Source of the DNA: Hymenobacter qilianensis | GTDB taxonomy: Bacteria; Bacteroidota; Bacteroidia; Cytophagales; Hymenobacteraceae | NCBI RefSeq assembly: GCF_014489555.1 | Contig: NZ_CP060784.1 | Span: 434,001-498,000 of the forward strand | Direction: 5' to 3' | DNA: 64,000 nt | The notes under the pieces: model-generated | What the model was told of the DNA's origin: nothing | Seen by the model: the letters and a program-made list of their open reading frames with translations, nothing else | Databases searched by the model: none | Translations under genes and position numbers: made by a program | In this document: positions 10,576-20,329 of the stretch, piece by piece | How positions within the stretch are numbered: the stretch's first letter is position 1 | How the letters are laid out: each line of letters starts with the position of its first letter

Positions 10576-11673
10576 CTATTCGGGGTTCTGGTTCATAATC
10601 TCGGTTTGCTTGCGAATGCTTTCCAGATGAATCAGCTCGTAGAGCTTGGCCACAAACGGATCATTCAGGCGCAATTTTGCCCCCCAGTCTCGCCGCGACG
10701 CGAATATTTCCTGCCAGCGGTCCATCTGCAAAATCTTCACGTTGTTCTCCTTCTTGTACTCGGCCAGCTGCTCTACCAGCGCCATGCGCGCGGCCAAAGC
10801 CTCCATCAGCTCGCGGTCAGCCGTATCGATTTGCTGCCGCAGCTCTTCCGCTTTATTCAGAAAATCGGCATTGTTGGAGGAGCGGTAACGGTATTTCAGC
10901 TCGGTGAGAATTTCGGCCAGTCGAGCCGGCGTTACCTGCTGCGCCGCGTCGGAAAGGGCATGATCAGGATCCGGGTGCGTTTCAATCATCAGGCCGTCGT
11001 AGTCCAGGTCGAGGGCCTTTTGCGACACGGGCAGAATCAGGTCGCGGCGCCCACTGATATGGCTGGGGTCGCAGATGAGAGGCACTTCGGGAAAGCGTGC
11101 TTTCAGCTCGAAAGCCAGCTGCCAGGTAGGCGCATTGCGGTAGCGTGAGGGAGCAAACGTGCTGAATCCGCGGTGAATAGCGGCCAGATCGGTGATGCCC
11201 ACGCGCTCCAACCGCTCCAGCGCCCCGGCCCACAAGGCCACATCCGGGTTCACCGGGTTCTTGACCATCACGGGCACGCCAGTACCAGCCAAAGCATCGG
11301 CTAACTCCTGCACGGCAAAAGGATTAACCGTGGTACGGGCCCCAATCCAAAGCACATCAATGCCATGGCGCAGAGCATCTTCTACGTGGCGGGGCGTGGC
11401 TACTTCTATGGTTACGGGCAAGCCAACTTCCTCCCGTACCCGCTGCAGCCATGGCAGCGCGGCGCCGCCCATGCCTTCAAACCCACCGGGCTTGGTGCGC
11501 GGTTTCCAGACGCCCGCGCGAAACAGGTCTACGTTGCCCATCGCCTTCAAGGCGCGGGCGGTGGCAAGCACCTGGTCTTCGGTTTCGGCGCTGCATGGCC
11601 CCGCAATAAGCAGCGGCAGCCCTTTGCTGGCCAGCAAACGGGCAAAAAAAGTAGTGGCGGAGGACGTATTCAT
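10576..11673 (-). CDS. Bifunctional 3-deoxy-7-phosphoheptulonate synthase/chorismate mutase type II
   Basis: The N-terminal part is a class I-beta DAHP synthase (first shikimate step): LPLLIAGPCSAETEDQVL, FRAGVWKPRTKPGGFEGMG, IGARTTVNPFAVQELA and LICDPSHISGRRDL. The C-terminal 90 residues are an AroQ-type chorismate mutase: LRQQIDTADRELMEALAARMALVEQLAEYKKEN and the closing helix YELIHLESIRKQ. The fusion makes chorismate flow responsive to, or committed to, prephenate. I chose the ATG at 11671-11673 (365 residues); the frame extends 35 codons upstream into a proline-rich stretch unlike the family. It is the first gene of the leftward aro unit and is divergent from proline dehydrogenase. Confidence 0.92.
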   Translation of the reverse strand: MNTSSATTFFARLLASKGLPLLIAGPCSAETEDQVLATARALKAMGNVDLFRAGVWKPRTKPGGFEGMGGAALPWLQRVREEVGLPVTIEVATPRHVEDALRHGIDVLWIGARTTVNPFAVQELADALAGTGVPVMVKNPVNPDVALWAGALERLERVGITDLAAIHRGFSTFAPSRYRNAPTWQLAFELKARFPEVPLICDPSHISGRRDLILPVSQKALDLDYDGLMIETHPDPDHALSDAAQQVTPARLAEILTELKYRYRSSNNADFLNKAEELRQQIDTADRELMEALAARMALVEQLAEYKKENNVKILQMDRWQEIFASRRDWGAKLRLNDPFVAKLYELIHLESIRKQTEIMNQNPE

Positions 11674-11780
11674 GAAAATAAACGCGGGTTCGGTAGTGAG
11701 CGGGCGCAAAAAGCCCCCCAGCTCCTCCGGTAAGGGTACAGGAAAAAGAGCGGGCTGCAAGGTAACTCTACCAGTCAAAA

Positions 11781-11826
11781 CGTTGTTTAAAACCTATCTT
11801 CGCCCACCCAAAAGCGTTGTTTAAAA
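11781..11826. promoter_or_regulatory. Direct repeat in the divergent promoter region, possible operator
   Basis: CGTTGTTTAAAA occurs at 11781-11792 and again at 11815-11826, 34 bases apart (about three helical turns), just before the proline dehydrogenase ATG. Between the copies lies TATCTTCG, one base off the TAnnTTTG -7 box. The placement would suit a repressor or activator site, but no binding protein is known. Confidence 0.35.
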
Positions 11827-11838
11827 ACCACCCGCTCT

Positions 11839-13029
11839 ATGCTAGCTACCCACGCCCCGTCGCTTTCCTTCAACGATACCGCTGTTGCCTTTGCCTCTAA
11901 GTCTGATGCCGAACTGCGCCAGATGTACGCGTTGTTTGCGGCTATGAATAATAATACGCTGGTGAAAGCCGGCGGCGGCATGATGAAAGCGGCGCTGAAA
12001 TGGGGCCTGCCGGTGAAGTTTCTGATCAAGAAAACCATCTTTGAGCAGTTCTGCGGCGGCGAAACCATTCAGGAGTGCCTACCCGTAATTGAGGAGTTGG
12101 GCCGCTACAACATCGGCACCATCCTCGACTACTCGGTGGAGGGCGAAGGCAGCGACAAAAGCTACGACCACACGCGCGACGAGATTCTTGCCACCATTGA
12201 TCTGGCTCATCGCTCCACCCATATTCCCTTCTCCGTATTTAAAGTAACGGGCCTTGCCGACAGCGTTATCCTGGAGAAAGTGCAGGCCAAACAAACGCTT
12301 ACCCAAGCCGAACAAGCCAGCTTTGAACGCTCCAAAGCGCGGGTCGATGCCATCTGCGGCCGCGCTCACCAGTATGGCGTGCGGGTGTTTGTGGATGCGG
12401 AAGAAAGCTGGTTTCAGGAAACCGTCGACAACTTGGCGTATGAGATGATGGCCAAGTACAATCGCGAGTCGGCTATTGTCTGGAACACCTACCAGCTCTA
12501 CCGCCACGACCGTTTAGAAGCCATTCAGCAAGCCTGCGAAACCGCCAAGCGCGAGGGCTACTATCTGGGGGGCAAATTGGTACGGGGCGCGTACATGGAA
12601 AAAGAAAGCCGGACCGCGGCCCAACGCGGCTACCAGAACCCGATCAATCCCACCAAAGAAGCCACGGATCAACTCTATAATGAGTCGTTGCGCTACTGCG
12701 TGACCCACGTCGACCGCATCAGCATTTGCGCCGGCACCCACAACGAGGCCAGTTCTTTACTGCTCACGGAGCTGATGCAGGAGCACAATCTGCGGCCCCA
12801 GGATACGCGCATCTGGTTTGCTCAGCTCTACGGTATGAGCGATAATCTGAGCTACAACCTCGCCAACGCAGGCTACAATACCGCCAAGTATGTTCCCTAC
12901 GGCCCAGTAGAAGCGGTTATGCCTTACTTACTGCGCCGCGCCGACGAGAATACCGCCATTGCAGGGCAAAGCAGCCGGGAGTTTTCGCTTATTCAAAGAG
13001 AAATGACTCGACGTAAGAGCAAAAAATAG
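11839..13029 (+). CDS. Proline dehydrogenase
   Basis: This FAD enzyme oxidises proline to pyrroline-5-carboxylate, feeding electrons to the respiratory chain. The 396-residue, single-domain product has the proline dehydrogenase barrel, with VFVDAEESWFQ, ESAIVWNTYQLYRHD, GKLVRGAYMEKE, CAGTHNEASSLLL, IWFAQLYGMSDNLSYNLANAG and the C-terminal signature KYVPYGPVEAVMPYLLRRADENT. No pyrroline-5-carboxylate dehydrogenase gene is nearby, so the second step must be encoded elsewhere. Upstream lies a direct repeat that may be an operator. Confidence 0.93.
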   Translation: MLATHAPSLSFNDTAVAFASKSDAELRQMYALFAAMNNNTLVKAGGGMMKAALKWGLPVKFLIKKTIFEQFCGGETIQECLPVIEELGRYNIGTILDYSVEGEGSDKSYDHTRDEILATIDLAHRSTHIPFSVFKVTGLADSVILEKVQAKQTLTQAEQASFERSKARVDAICGRAHQYGVRVFVDAEESWFQETVDNLAYEMMAKYNRESAIVWNTYQLYRHDRLEAIQQACETAKREGYYLGGKLVRGAYMEKESRTAAQRGYQNPINPTKEATDQLYNESLRYCVTHVDRISICAGTHNEASSLLLTELMQEHNLRPQDTRIWFAQLYGMSDNLSYNLANAGYNTAKYVPYGPVEAVMPYLLRRADENTAIAGQSSREFSLIQREMTRRKSKK

Positions 13030-13096
13030 GACGTACAAAAGGAGCCCTTACGTCGGCACAGTTTTGGTTTGCGCTCACATGACTGCTCAAATATGT

Positions 13097-13104
13097 TAGT
13101 TTTG
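13097..13104 (+). promoter_or_regulatory. Putative -7 box
   Basis: TAGTTTTG matches TAnnTTTG and lies 49 bases before the ATG I chose for the next gene. It also argues against the in-frame ATG at 13093, which it would overlap. Confidence 0.35.
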
Positions 13105-13152
13105 AACAGTACATTGCCAAATCTTTCCCGCCCGACTACTCCCGTTGCTCCA

Positions 13153-13521
13153 ATGAATGCTCGTGTCCGCAGCCACTTAATTCGATTTGCCCGTAACCAG
13201 GTAGGTACTACCAGCTACCTGAATCTGGTACAAGAAGCCGAGTTAGGCCTCAATCTGGAGATTTCGCACGAAAAGTCACGGCTGAACGAGATTCTAAGTG
13301 AGATATCAGAGAAAGAATATCAGAATGGGCGCCCTATCCTGAGCTGCTTGGTAAAAGTGGCTGGCTCAAAAGGGCAAGGTGATTCCTTCTTTAAGCTGTG
13401 CGAGCGATTGGGTTTAGGCGAATGGCGCACCCTAAAGCAGGACCCGGAATTTTTAAAAAATCTTCGGTATGAGTGTCGGGAGTTTTGGCAGATAGATGCC
13501 AATTATGAGAAATTTGGCTGA
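13153..13521 (+). CDS. Small protein of unknown function
   Basis: I do not recognise this 122-residue soluble protein with confidence. Its middle reads SEISEKEYQNGRPILSCLV, followed by GSKGQGDSFFKLCERLGLG and a C-terminal FLKNLRYECREFWQ. A pattern of the type GRP(I/L)LS.LV...G..GD.FF..C..LG is one I associate with small uncharacterised bacterial proteins, sometimes near restriction or mobile genes, but nothing in the neighbourhood supports that here. There is no signal peptide or membrane segment. In-frame starts also exist at 13069 and 13093; I chose 13153 because a -7 box lies upstream and the first conserved-looking residues follow it. Confidence 0.6.
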   Translation: MNARVRSHLIRFARNQVGTTSYLNLVQEAELGLNLEISHEKSRLNEILSEISEKEYQNGRPILSCLVKVAGSKGQGDSFFKLCERLGLGEWRTLKQDPEFLKNLRYECREFWQIDANYEKFG

Positions 13522-13724
13522 TTTAAGCTGAGCAATCAGCTCATCTGTAGGCTGTAATAAGTTAGAATCTGAAGATAGAATAGCAGCTATACTGAAATTT
13601 CTGTAACCCCTGCATGAAACGCGCCGTTTAGCTACTCAACTGGCTAGTCGAGCGCTTTTCTGTTTTAAAGCATTCGTAGCCAGCCAAACTCTCCCTTAAT
13701 CACAATCTAATCTACCCTACCCAA

Positions 13725-14546
13725 ATGGAAACGAACAACAGCAACAACCCGGCGAACACTGGAACAGGCTCAGGCGCTAACTACGGAACTGGCTCAGCCG
13801 GTACTGGCACGAGCAACAGCACGACGGGTAATACAACTTCAAGCGGTAACATGGGCAACTCCAGCACTGGAAGCTCTAATGTAGAAGGTGATGATTTCAG
13901 CGCTACTGCTAAAGGTGCCTCTATCGCTGGTACTCCTGGTGCTGTAGTAGGCCGTGGCATTGATGCAGTACAGAACACTGCTGACCACGCTGCACACGCA
14001 GTAACCGGCCAGCCTTACGACTCCAGTAAGAGCAGCGGCATGATGACTAGCTCATTCCGCGACCGTGATAGCGCTGAGCGTGCTTACAGCACCCTGTCTT
14101 CACGTGGCTACAGCAAAGATGACGTCAACTTGTTGATGTCGGATGAAACCCGTAAGCGTCACTTCGGCGAAAACACTCCTGACACTGACCTAGGCGACAA
14201 AGCTATGGAAGGTGCTGGTGTAGGTTCGGCCATTGGTGGTACTGCTGGTGCTATTATCGGTGCCATCGCCGCTATTGGTACTTCAGTTGCACTTCCTGGC
14301 TTAGGCCTTGTAATCGCTGGTCCTATCGCAGCAGCTTTGGCTGGTGCCGGTGCTGGTGGCCTGACTGGTGGCCTTGTAGGTGCACTAGTAGGTTCAGGTA
14401 TTCCTGAGGAGCATGCTGCTGAATATGAGCAGGACATTAAGCAAGGCGGCATTGTAATGGGCGTAAAACCCCGCAACGATGAAGATGCCCGTTATTTCGA
14501 AGAGGAATTCCGTCGTCATAACGCCGACCGCGTTCGTCGTTACTAG
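13725..14546 (+). CDS. Stress protein with YflT-like domain and glycine-rich hydrophobic region
   Basis: The 273-residue product has three parts. Residues 1-50 are a low-complexity Gly/Thr/Ser/Asn tract. Residues about 105-150 (SSFRDRDSAERAYSTLSSRGYSKDDVNLLMSDETRKRHF) match the general stress protein 17M/YflT domain, whose function is not known. Residues about 160-230 are a Gly/Ala-rich hydrophobic region that could form membrane-associated helices like glycine-zipper proteins. The C-terminus (GIPEEHAAEYEQDIKQGGIVMGV) is typical of proteins carrying this domain. It has its own terminator. Role in general or osmotic stress is an inference from the domain. Confidence 0.82.
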   Translation: METNNSNNPANTGTGSGANYGTGSAGTGTSNSTTGNTTSSGNMGNSSTGSSNVEGDDFSATAKGASIAGTPGAVVGRGIDAVQNTADHAAHAVTGQPYDSSKSSGMMTSSFRDRDSAERAYSTLSSRGYSKDDVNLLMSDETRKRHFGENTPDTDLGDKAMEGAGVGSAIGGTAGAIIGAIAAIGTSVALPGLGLVIAGPIAAALAGAGAGGLTGGLVGALVGSGIPEEHAAEYEQDIKQGGIVMGVKPRNDEDARYFEEEFRRHNADRVRRY

Positions 14547-14576
14547 TAGCTCCTTTATAGCTAGCTAGGTTTTTAT

Positions 14577-14613
14577 AAAAAGCCCCCTCTAACCTAGAGG
14601 GGGCTTTTTTGTT
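14577..14613 (+). terminator. Terminator after the YflT-like gene
   Basis: AAAAAGCCCCCTCTA and TAGAGGGGGCTTTTTT form a stem with almost no extra loop (ACC) followed by a T-run, 30 bases after the stop. Confidence 0.9.
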
Positions 14614-14892
14614 GTATATGATGATTGAAGTAGAACTGTCGCCTTATTTTAACTATAATGCTTTGGTTTCCTTATCCAAATGGCATCATGTTGCGTAACT
14701 GTAGCTGTTTGGTGAGTCCGGCTTATGTGGAGTAGTGCAACCCTACCGGCAAAGCCGCTTCCTTTCCTGTGATTTTGGGCACTTATTTGCCAATAGCTAG
14801 CGTTTTAAGCTCGTAACCGGCTCCAAGCTTGATAGCTGATAAGTGGCTCGCGGTTCATTTCCTTTTGATTTCTCCATTTCACGCTGATTTCC
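14614..14892. other. Intergenic stretch with no gene seen
   Basis: About 280 bases before the protease gene. I see no open frame with a plausible start, no hairpin and no repeat. It must contain the promoter of the protease gene, but no clear TAnnTTTG box stands out. Confidence 0.4.
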
Positions 14893-17045
14893 ATGTCTTC
14901 TCCCCGCTTAAGAATAGGGCTCTATGCCTCGCTGGTGATGGCCATCTTTGTGCTTGCTTCATACAAGCTCTACCGGCGAACCGATGCCCGGGCGCCGCAG
15001 AAAGATGAAGTCCTCATCAAAGCCATGCTTCAGGGTTTGACTGTGGCCCATTACCAACCGGAAAAAGTGGATGACGCTTTCTCCAAGCGGGTGTTTGACC
15101 TATACCTGAAGCGCATTGATTATAATAAGAAGTTCTTGTTGCAGTCGGATGTAGCCCAGCTTCGCAAGTACCAAACGTCCATCGACGACCAAGTAAAGGC
15201 TGGTACCCACGAGTTTCTGGATATGAGTACGCAGCTCATGAACCAGCGCATGAAAGATGTGCAGGTCATGTACCGCGAGATTCTCACGCAGCCCTTCGAA
15301 TTTTCGAAGGAAGAGTCGTTTGAAACGGAACCCGAAAAAATGACTTACGCAGCCGACAAAGCGGCACAGCGTGAGGAGTGGCGCAAGTATCTGAAATACC
15401 AGACGATGTCGCGGGTTTCGGAGATGATGGACGAGCAGGCCAAGCGCAAGGAGAAAGCTTCCGCCCCCACCGCTTCTATCAGCAAAACTGCCGTGGTAGC
15501 TCCCAGCGAGCCAAACCGCACACCCGCCGAGATGGAGATTGAGGCCCGTAAGCGCGTGTTGAAGTACTTCGACAGCCAGTTTCAGGATATGATGCAGACG
15601 GATGACAGCGAGCGTTTGGCGCTCTATGCCAACGTTATTGCAAACACTTATGACCCGCATACCGAATATTTTGCCCCCGGGACAAAGACAAGTTCGACGA
15701 GCAGATGACCGGCCAATTTGAGGGTATTGGCGCTTCCTTGCAGGAAAAGGATGGCCAGATCAAAGTATCTGATCTGATTCCTGGCAGTGCCTCGTACCGT
15801 CAAGGCGACTTGAAAGCCGGCGATATCATTTTGCGTGTAGCGCAGGGTGCCGCCGAGCCGGTTTCGATTGAAGGCCTGCGCCTAGATAAAGCCGTAGCGC
15901 TGATCAAAGGCAAGAAAGGCACGGAAGTACGCCTTACGGTGAAGAAAACCGATGGTAGCACCCAGATTATCCCCATCATTCGGGATGTGGTAATTATCGA
16001 GGAGACGTTCGCCAAATCAGCTACCATTGATGACAACGGTAAAAAGATAGGTTATATCCGTCTGCCTGGTTTCTATGCTGACTTCAACGACAATGGCGGC
16101 CGTAGCAGCGCCACCGACGTGAAAAAGGAACTGGAGAAGCTTACCAAGGAGAACGTTCAGGGCGTTGTGCTCGATCTGCGCTCCAATGGCGGCGGCTCGT
16201 TGCAGGATGCGGTAGAGATGGCCGGTCTTTTCGTAGAAAATGGCCCTGTAGTGCAGGTTCGCTCCAGCCAGGGCGCGCCAAATATCCTGAATGACCGCGA
16301 CCCCCGCGTACAGTATTCTGGTCCGCTGGTTGTACTGGTGAATAAGTACAGTGCTTCCGCCTCTGAGATTTTGGCCGCAGCCATTCAGGACTATAAGCGT
16401 GGCATCGTAATGGGCTCGGCCAGCACGTATGGTAAAGGCACGGTACAGCGCATCTTCGACTTAGATGATGCAATGCCAGCCGAGTTCAACAACATCAAGC
16501 CTTTTGGCTCGCTGAAGTTGACGACGCAGAAGTTCTACCGGATCAATGGCGGCTCTACGCAGTTTAAGGGCGTGGTGCCAGACATTATTCTGCCCGACCT
16601 GTACAGCTACCTCGACCAAGGCGAGAAAGAGCAGGATTACCCCCTGAAATGGGACGAAATCAGCCCTGCCCGCTACCGCCCGTGGAGCGGTGCTCCGGCC
16701 GTAGCTAAGCTAACTGAAGCCAGCAAGAAGCGTGTAGACACTAGTGAAAGCTTTAAGCTGATCAACGGTATGGTGCAGCGCATGATCAAGCGCAAGAACG
16801 ATACAATGGTCAGCCTGAAGCTGGATACCTATCGTGCCGAGCAGCAACTGGCCAAAGCCGAGTCAGATAAGTATGAGCAGTTGCAGAAAGCTGCGCAGCC
16901 GCTTAACATTGCTCCTTTGACTGCTGACCTGCGTCAGCTAGGTTCCGACACGGTACAAGTAAATCGGGCCACCCGTTTCACTCGCAACCTGAAGAAGGAC
17001 ATCACTTTGCGTGAAGCTGTAGCTGTCGTGAAGGATCAGATCTAA
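14893..17045 (+). CDS. Tail-specific (carboxy-terminal processing) protease, S41A, frame broken by one missing base
   Basis: Prc-type proteases cut envelope proteins near the C-terminus. Both halves are present in two frames: an N-terminal membrane anchor (LYASLVMAIFVLASYKLY) and TSP N-domain up to NTYDPHTEYFAP, then the PDZ region (IGASLQEKDGQIKVSDLIPGS) and the protease core with KYSASASEILAAAIQDYKRG and YGKGTVQ, which hold the Ser-Lys catalytic dyad, followed by a C-terminal helical domain. Adding one C to the C5 run at 15674-15678 joins them as EYFAPRDKDKFDEQMTGQFEGIG, giving about 717 residues, normal for the family. The break lies in a TTTGCCCCC motif. Confidence 0.9.
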
Positions 17046-17076
17046 GCACCTTATGTGAGAGCCGTCAAATCTTACT

Positions 17077-17115
17077 AAAAAAGCCCCCCAGAGCGATTCT
17101 GGGAGGCTTTTTTTA
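17077..17115 (+). terminator. Terminator of the AAAAAAGCCCCCCAGA type after the protease gene
   Basis: AGCCCCCCAGA pairs with TCTGGGAGGCT (one mismatch) around GCGAT and ends in seven T. It belongs to a stereotyped set seen across the window. Confidence 0.85.
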
Positions 17116-17288
17116 TGCGCTTAAGTTGATGACAACTAAATTAGTAAATCGACCCTGAAAAGCATTACTAAAAATGCTGCTTATTAATTATGCAACTCAT
17201 TGATTTACAACATACTAAATAGCTATAATATTTGCGATTATTTTTAGTAAATATGCAACTCAGACCACCCCTTTACTGTTTACTTAGC

Positions 17289-18326
17289 ATGACGACGATA
17301 TTAGAGAACAACATCATTCCGCTCGTTACAGACGAGCAGCGGCAAGCAGAGGAAACGTGGCGCAAATCGATTCCTGCCCAGGTTTTTCTCAATTACTTCT
17401 TTGCCATAAACTACCACATTCAGGAAAACGACGACGCGACTGGCGGCTTGCAGCATCTGCCCTATTTCCGGGCGCATCAGGCCGAGCTAACCGACGCCTA
17501 CTTCCCGAATATCACCAAGCTCCTGCACGCCTGCTGGAGCACGGAGTACGCGCTGCGTGCTACCGCTGAGCTAGGCGACGAAGATTACCTGCGTAACGCC
17601 CTGCACTGGACGTTCCCGCAGGCTTACCATACCATTCTGTCGGGTTTGCAGGCTTTTCTGTACACCACCGGCGTACGCTCCAACAACTCTTCGCTGATTC
17701 AGCGTGAGGTAGGTCGTTTGGTTGTGCGCAATGCCTACCCACGCCCGGTGTCGTTCTACGCCGCCGGTGCCTACGGCGACTTTAGCATCCATCGTCTGCC
17801 GCTGGCTGGCTACAAGGCGGGCTTGCACATTGCCGGCAAAGAGATTGAAGCCCAGGCTCAGATCGGCCAGTTTCTGCGCACTACGCGCAAGATGAAGGCT
17901 CAGATCACGCGTCAGCAGGTGCAGGCTAACCCCAACACCGCGCTGCGCAGCCAGAAGACCGGCAAGGTGCTCGACAAGTGGACTCCGCAGCATTGGCAGC
18001 AGATTACGTGGCGCTTAGGCTACACCACCATCTTCGATCTGCTGAGCCGCCTGCGCATTTCGCAGACCAGCCGCGAGATCGAGCGTTACGTGGAAGCTGA
18101 GATTGACTTCAAGCTCTTCCATCAGTCGCTGCTCAACATTGTGAGCTACCTCAATGGTATTCACGAGAGTTATGTGGCGAAGGCTATGGGCTTGGAGCGC
18201 TATCAGCAGCTTATTGCTGATCTGCCCAAGCACTTGCAGCACAGCTTCGTGGCTGATCGTCTGCGCAATCGCATCGAGCCGCTACTGACCGGCGAGGCAC
18301 CTGCGCAAATGAACATCGCGGCTTAA
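17289..18326 (+). CDS. Uncharacterised soluble helical protein
   Basis: I do not recognise this 345-residue protein. It is rich in predicted helix, Gln and aromatic residues, with no signal peptide or membrane segment. Striking conserved-looking pieces are VFLNYFFAINYHIQ, YFPNITKLLHACWSTEYALRATAELGDEDYLRNALHWTFPQAYHTILSGLQAFL and FHQSLLNIVSYLNGIHESYVAKAMG. The many His and Tyr residues suggest a possible metal or small-molecule site, but that is a guess. In-frame start codons at 17232 and 17253 would add 19 or 12 residues; I prefer 17289 because the upstream residues look unrelated. It has its own terminator and an AT-rich upstream region. Confidence 0.6.
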   Translation: MTTILENNIIPLVTDEQRQAEETWRKSIPAQVFLNYFFAINYHIQENDDATGGLQHLPYFRAHQAELTDAYFPNITKLLHACWSTEYALRATAELGDEDYLRNALHWTFPQAYHTILSGLQAFLYTTGVRSNNSSLIQREVGRLVVRNAYPRPVSFYAAGAYGDFSIHRLPLAGYKAGLHIAGKEIEAQAQIGQFLRTTRKMKAQITRQQVQANPNTALRSQKTGKVLDKWTPQHWQQITWRLGYTTIFDLLSRLRISQTSREIERYVEAEIDFKLFHQSLLNIVSYLNGIHESYVAKAMGLERYQQLIADLPKHLQHSFVADRLRNRIEPLLTGEAPAQMNIAA

Positions 18327-18361
18327 TCCGCTCTATTTACAGTCTTACTCCTAATACACGT

Positions 18362-18395
18362 AAGCGCTGCTCCCCTGGGGCGGCGCTTTTTGTTT
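18362..18395 (+). terminator. Terminator before lysS
   Basis: AAGCGCTGC pairs with GCGGCGCTT (one G-T pair) around TCCCCTGGG and is followed by TTTTTG. Confidence 0.75.
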
Positions 18396-18451
18396 CTGTA
18401 TAATCCGGGCGGCGGGCGTAACTTCGCGGCCTTATTTTTAAGCCCTTGACC

Positions 18452-19960
18452 ATGCACCATCTCAGCGAACAGGAACAGCAACGCCGCCACAAACTCGATG
18501 AGCTACATAAGCTCGGCATTGAGCCGTATCCGTCCGAGCTGTTCGACGTGAATTTCTCAGCGCAGGAAATCCATGACAACTATCACGTTGAACTCAATAA
18601 TTTCCAGGAAGTGAGTCTGGCGGGCCGCATCATGTCGCAGCGGGTGATGGGCAAGGCTTCGTTTGCAGAGCTGATGGATTCGTCGGGTCGCATTCAGCTT
18701 TATATCAACCGCGACGAGATTTGTCCCGGTGAGGATAAGGAGCTGTACAACACGGTTTTCAAAAAGCTGATTGACCTCGGCGATTTCGTGGGCGTGAAAG
18801 GCCGCGTGTTTAAAACCCAGGTGGGCGAAACGTCGGTGCACGTGACAGAGTTTAAGCTGCTGTCGAAAGCTCTCCGTCCGCTGCCAGTGGTAAAGGAAAA
18901 AGACGGCCAGATCTACGACGCATTCACCGACCCGGAACAGCGCTACCGCCAGCGCTACGTGGATATGGTGGTGAATCCGCACGTGCGCGAGACGTTTATG
19001 AAGCGGACGCTGCTGGTGCAGGCCATGCGCAACTATCTGAACGACAAAGGCTACTTGGAGGTGGAAACGCCTATCCTGCAGCCCCTATACGGTGGTGCGG
19101 CGGCTCGTCCGTTTAAAACCTTCCACAACACCCTGGACATGACGCTGTATCTGCGCATCGCCAACGAGCTGTACCTGAAGCGCCTGATTGTGGGTGGTTT
19201 TGATGGGGTGTATGAGTTCAGCAAAGACTTCCGCAACGAGGGCATGTCGCGGTTTCACAACCCCGAGTTTACCCAGATGGAGCTGTATGTAGCCTACAAG
19301 GACTACTACTGGATGATGGACCTGGTGGAGGAAATGGTAGAGCGCGTGGCCTTCGAGCTGCATGGCAAAACCGAAGTGCAGGTAGGCGACAACCTCATCA
19401 ACTTCCAGCGGCCGTGGAAGCGCTTCACCATGTTTGAAGCCATTCAGCACTTCACCGGCGTCGACATCACCAATATGGACGAAGCGGCGCTGCGCGAAAC
19501 GGCTCAAAAGCTCAACGTGCACCTGGACCCCAGCATGGGCAAAGCCAAAATCATCGATGAGCTGTTTGGTGAGCTATGCGAGCCTAAGCTCATTCAGCCC
19601 ACGTTCATCACTGATTATCCGGTGGAAATGTCGCCGCTGGCGAAGAAGCACCGCTCCAAGCCCGGCTTGGTGGAGCGCTTCGAGGCAATCTGCAACGGCA
19701 AAGAAATCTGCAACGCCTTCTCCGAGCTAAACGACCCCATTGACCAGCGTCAGCGCTTCGAGGATCAGCTGGAGCTGGGCAAGCGCGGCGACGTGGAGGC
19801 TATGGTGCTCGACGAGGACTTTCTGCGGGCCCTGGAGTACGGAATGCCCCCCACGGCTGGCCTCGGCATTGGCATCGACCGCCTGAGCATGATTATGACC
19901 AACTCCAATTCCATTCAGGACGTGCTCTTCTTCCCCCAAATGAAGCCGGAGAACAACTAA
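18452..19960 (+). CDS. lysS: Lysine--tRNA ligase, class II
   Basis: LysRS charges tRNA-Lys. The 502-residue product has the N-terminal OB-fold anticodon-binding domain ([32 protein letters not shown]) and the class II catalytic domain with motif 1 around [17 protein letters not shown], motif 2 [20 protein letters not shown] and motif 3 [23 protein letters not shown] chose the ATG at 18452; a TTG two codons upstream is also open. The length is that of the bacterial core enzyme without an added C-terminal domain. It is followed by two terminators. Confidence 0.96.
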   Translation: MHHLSEQEQQRRHKLDELHKLGIEPYPSELFDVNFSAQEIHDNYHVELNNFQEVSLAGRIMSQRVMGKASFAELMDSSGRIQLYINRDEICPGEDKELYNTVFKKLIDLGDFVGVKGRVFKTQVGETSVHVTEFKLLSKALRPLPVVKEKDGQIYDAFTDPEQRYRQRYVDMVVNPHVRETFMKRTLLVQAMRNYLNDKGYLEVETPILQPLYGGAAARPFKTFHNTLDMTLYLRIANELYLKRLIVGGFDGVYEFSKDFRNEGMSRFHNPEFTQMELYVAYKDYYWMMDLVEEMVERVAFELHGKTEVQVGDNLINFQRPWKRFTMFEAIQHFTGVDITNMDEAALRETAQKLNVHLDPSMGKAKIIDELFGELCEPKLIQPTFITDYPVEMSPLAKKHRSKPGLVERFEAICNGKEICNAFSELNDPIDQRQRFEDQLELGKRGDVEAMVLDEDFLRALEYGMPPTAGLGIGIDRLSMIMTNSNSIQDVLFFPQMKPENN

Positions 19961-19982
19961 CAGCACAATCATTCAGCAAAAC

Positions 19983-20019
19983 AAAAAAGCCCCCCAGATA
20001 CATCTGGGGGCTTTTTTAA
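19983..20019 (+). terminator. Terminator after lysS
   Basis: AAAAAAGCCCCCCAGAT and ATCTGGGGGCTTTTTT pair around ACA; the left arm has six C and the right arm five G. Same stereotyped type as elsewhere in the window. Confidence 0.9.
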
Positions 20020-20076
20020 TTAAAACAATCACAGCTAGCGACTCGCCACGCTTCAATTCAGAAGATATAAAAATCA

Positions 20077-20115
20077 GAAAGCCTCCCGCAAAAATCACGA
20101 GAGGCTTTCCTTTAT
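20077..20115 (+). terminator. Second hairpin after lysS
   Basis: GAAAGCCTCCC pairs with GAGAGGCTTTC (one mismatch) around a 12-base loop, followed by CTTTAT. It may back up the lysS terminator or end transcription of a short transcript. Confidence 0.55.
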
Positions 20116-20159
20116 AACTGACTTACCCTTCTAATCGGGGTGATAGGAAGAAGCTTGCG

Positions 20160-20294
20160 ATGAACAATCTGATTTTGCTACTAAGTCTGTTTGACCAATA
20201 CTTAGCAGAAGCTCCTACTGTCGGCAATTTTACTTCCGATACTTCTCCGATTTTCTTTCAAGCCAGTTACGCTTTCTTCAACGTAACCAAGTAG
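20160..20294 (+). CDS. Possible small ORF, 44 residues
   Basis: An ATG-initiated frame reads MNNLILLLSLFDQYLAEAPT... and ends in TAG. A short hydrophobic start is visible but no family is recognised, and there is no clear start signal. It lies in the 370-base space between lysS and the YtxH gene; chance is a real possibility. Confidence 0.2.
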   Translation: MNNLILLLSLFDQYLAEAPTVGNFTSDTSPIFFQASYAFFNVTK

Positions 20295-20329
20295 TTAAGG
20301 TTTCAAAAAGCGAAAAAACTTTTCAGTTT

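Noticed and set aside
10600..11148. Rightward 180-codon frame inside the DAHP synthase gene
   Set aside because: It is a shadow of a well-conserved leftward enzyme in a GC-rich stretch; no signal or family seen.
15670..15710. Programmed ribosomal frameshift in the protease gene
   Set aside because: The same one-base deficit at G/C runs occurs in about a dozen unrelated genes, with no common slippery heptamer or downstream structure; a consensus error explains all of them.
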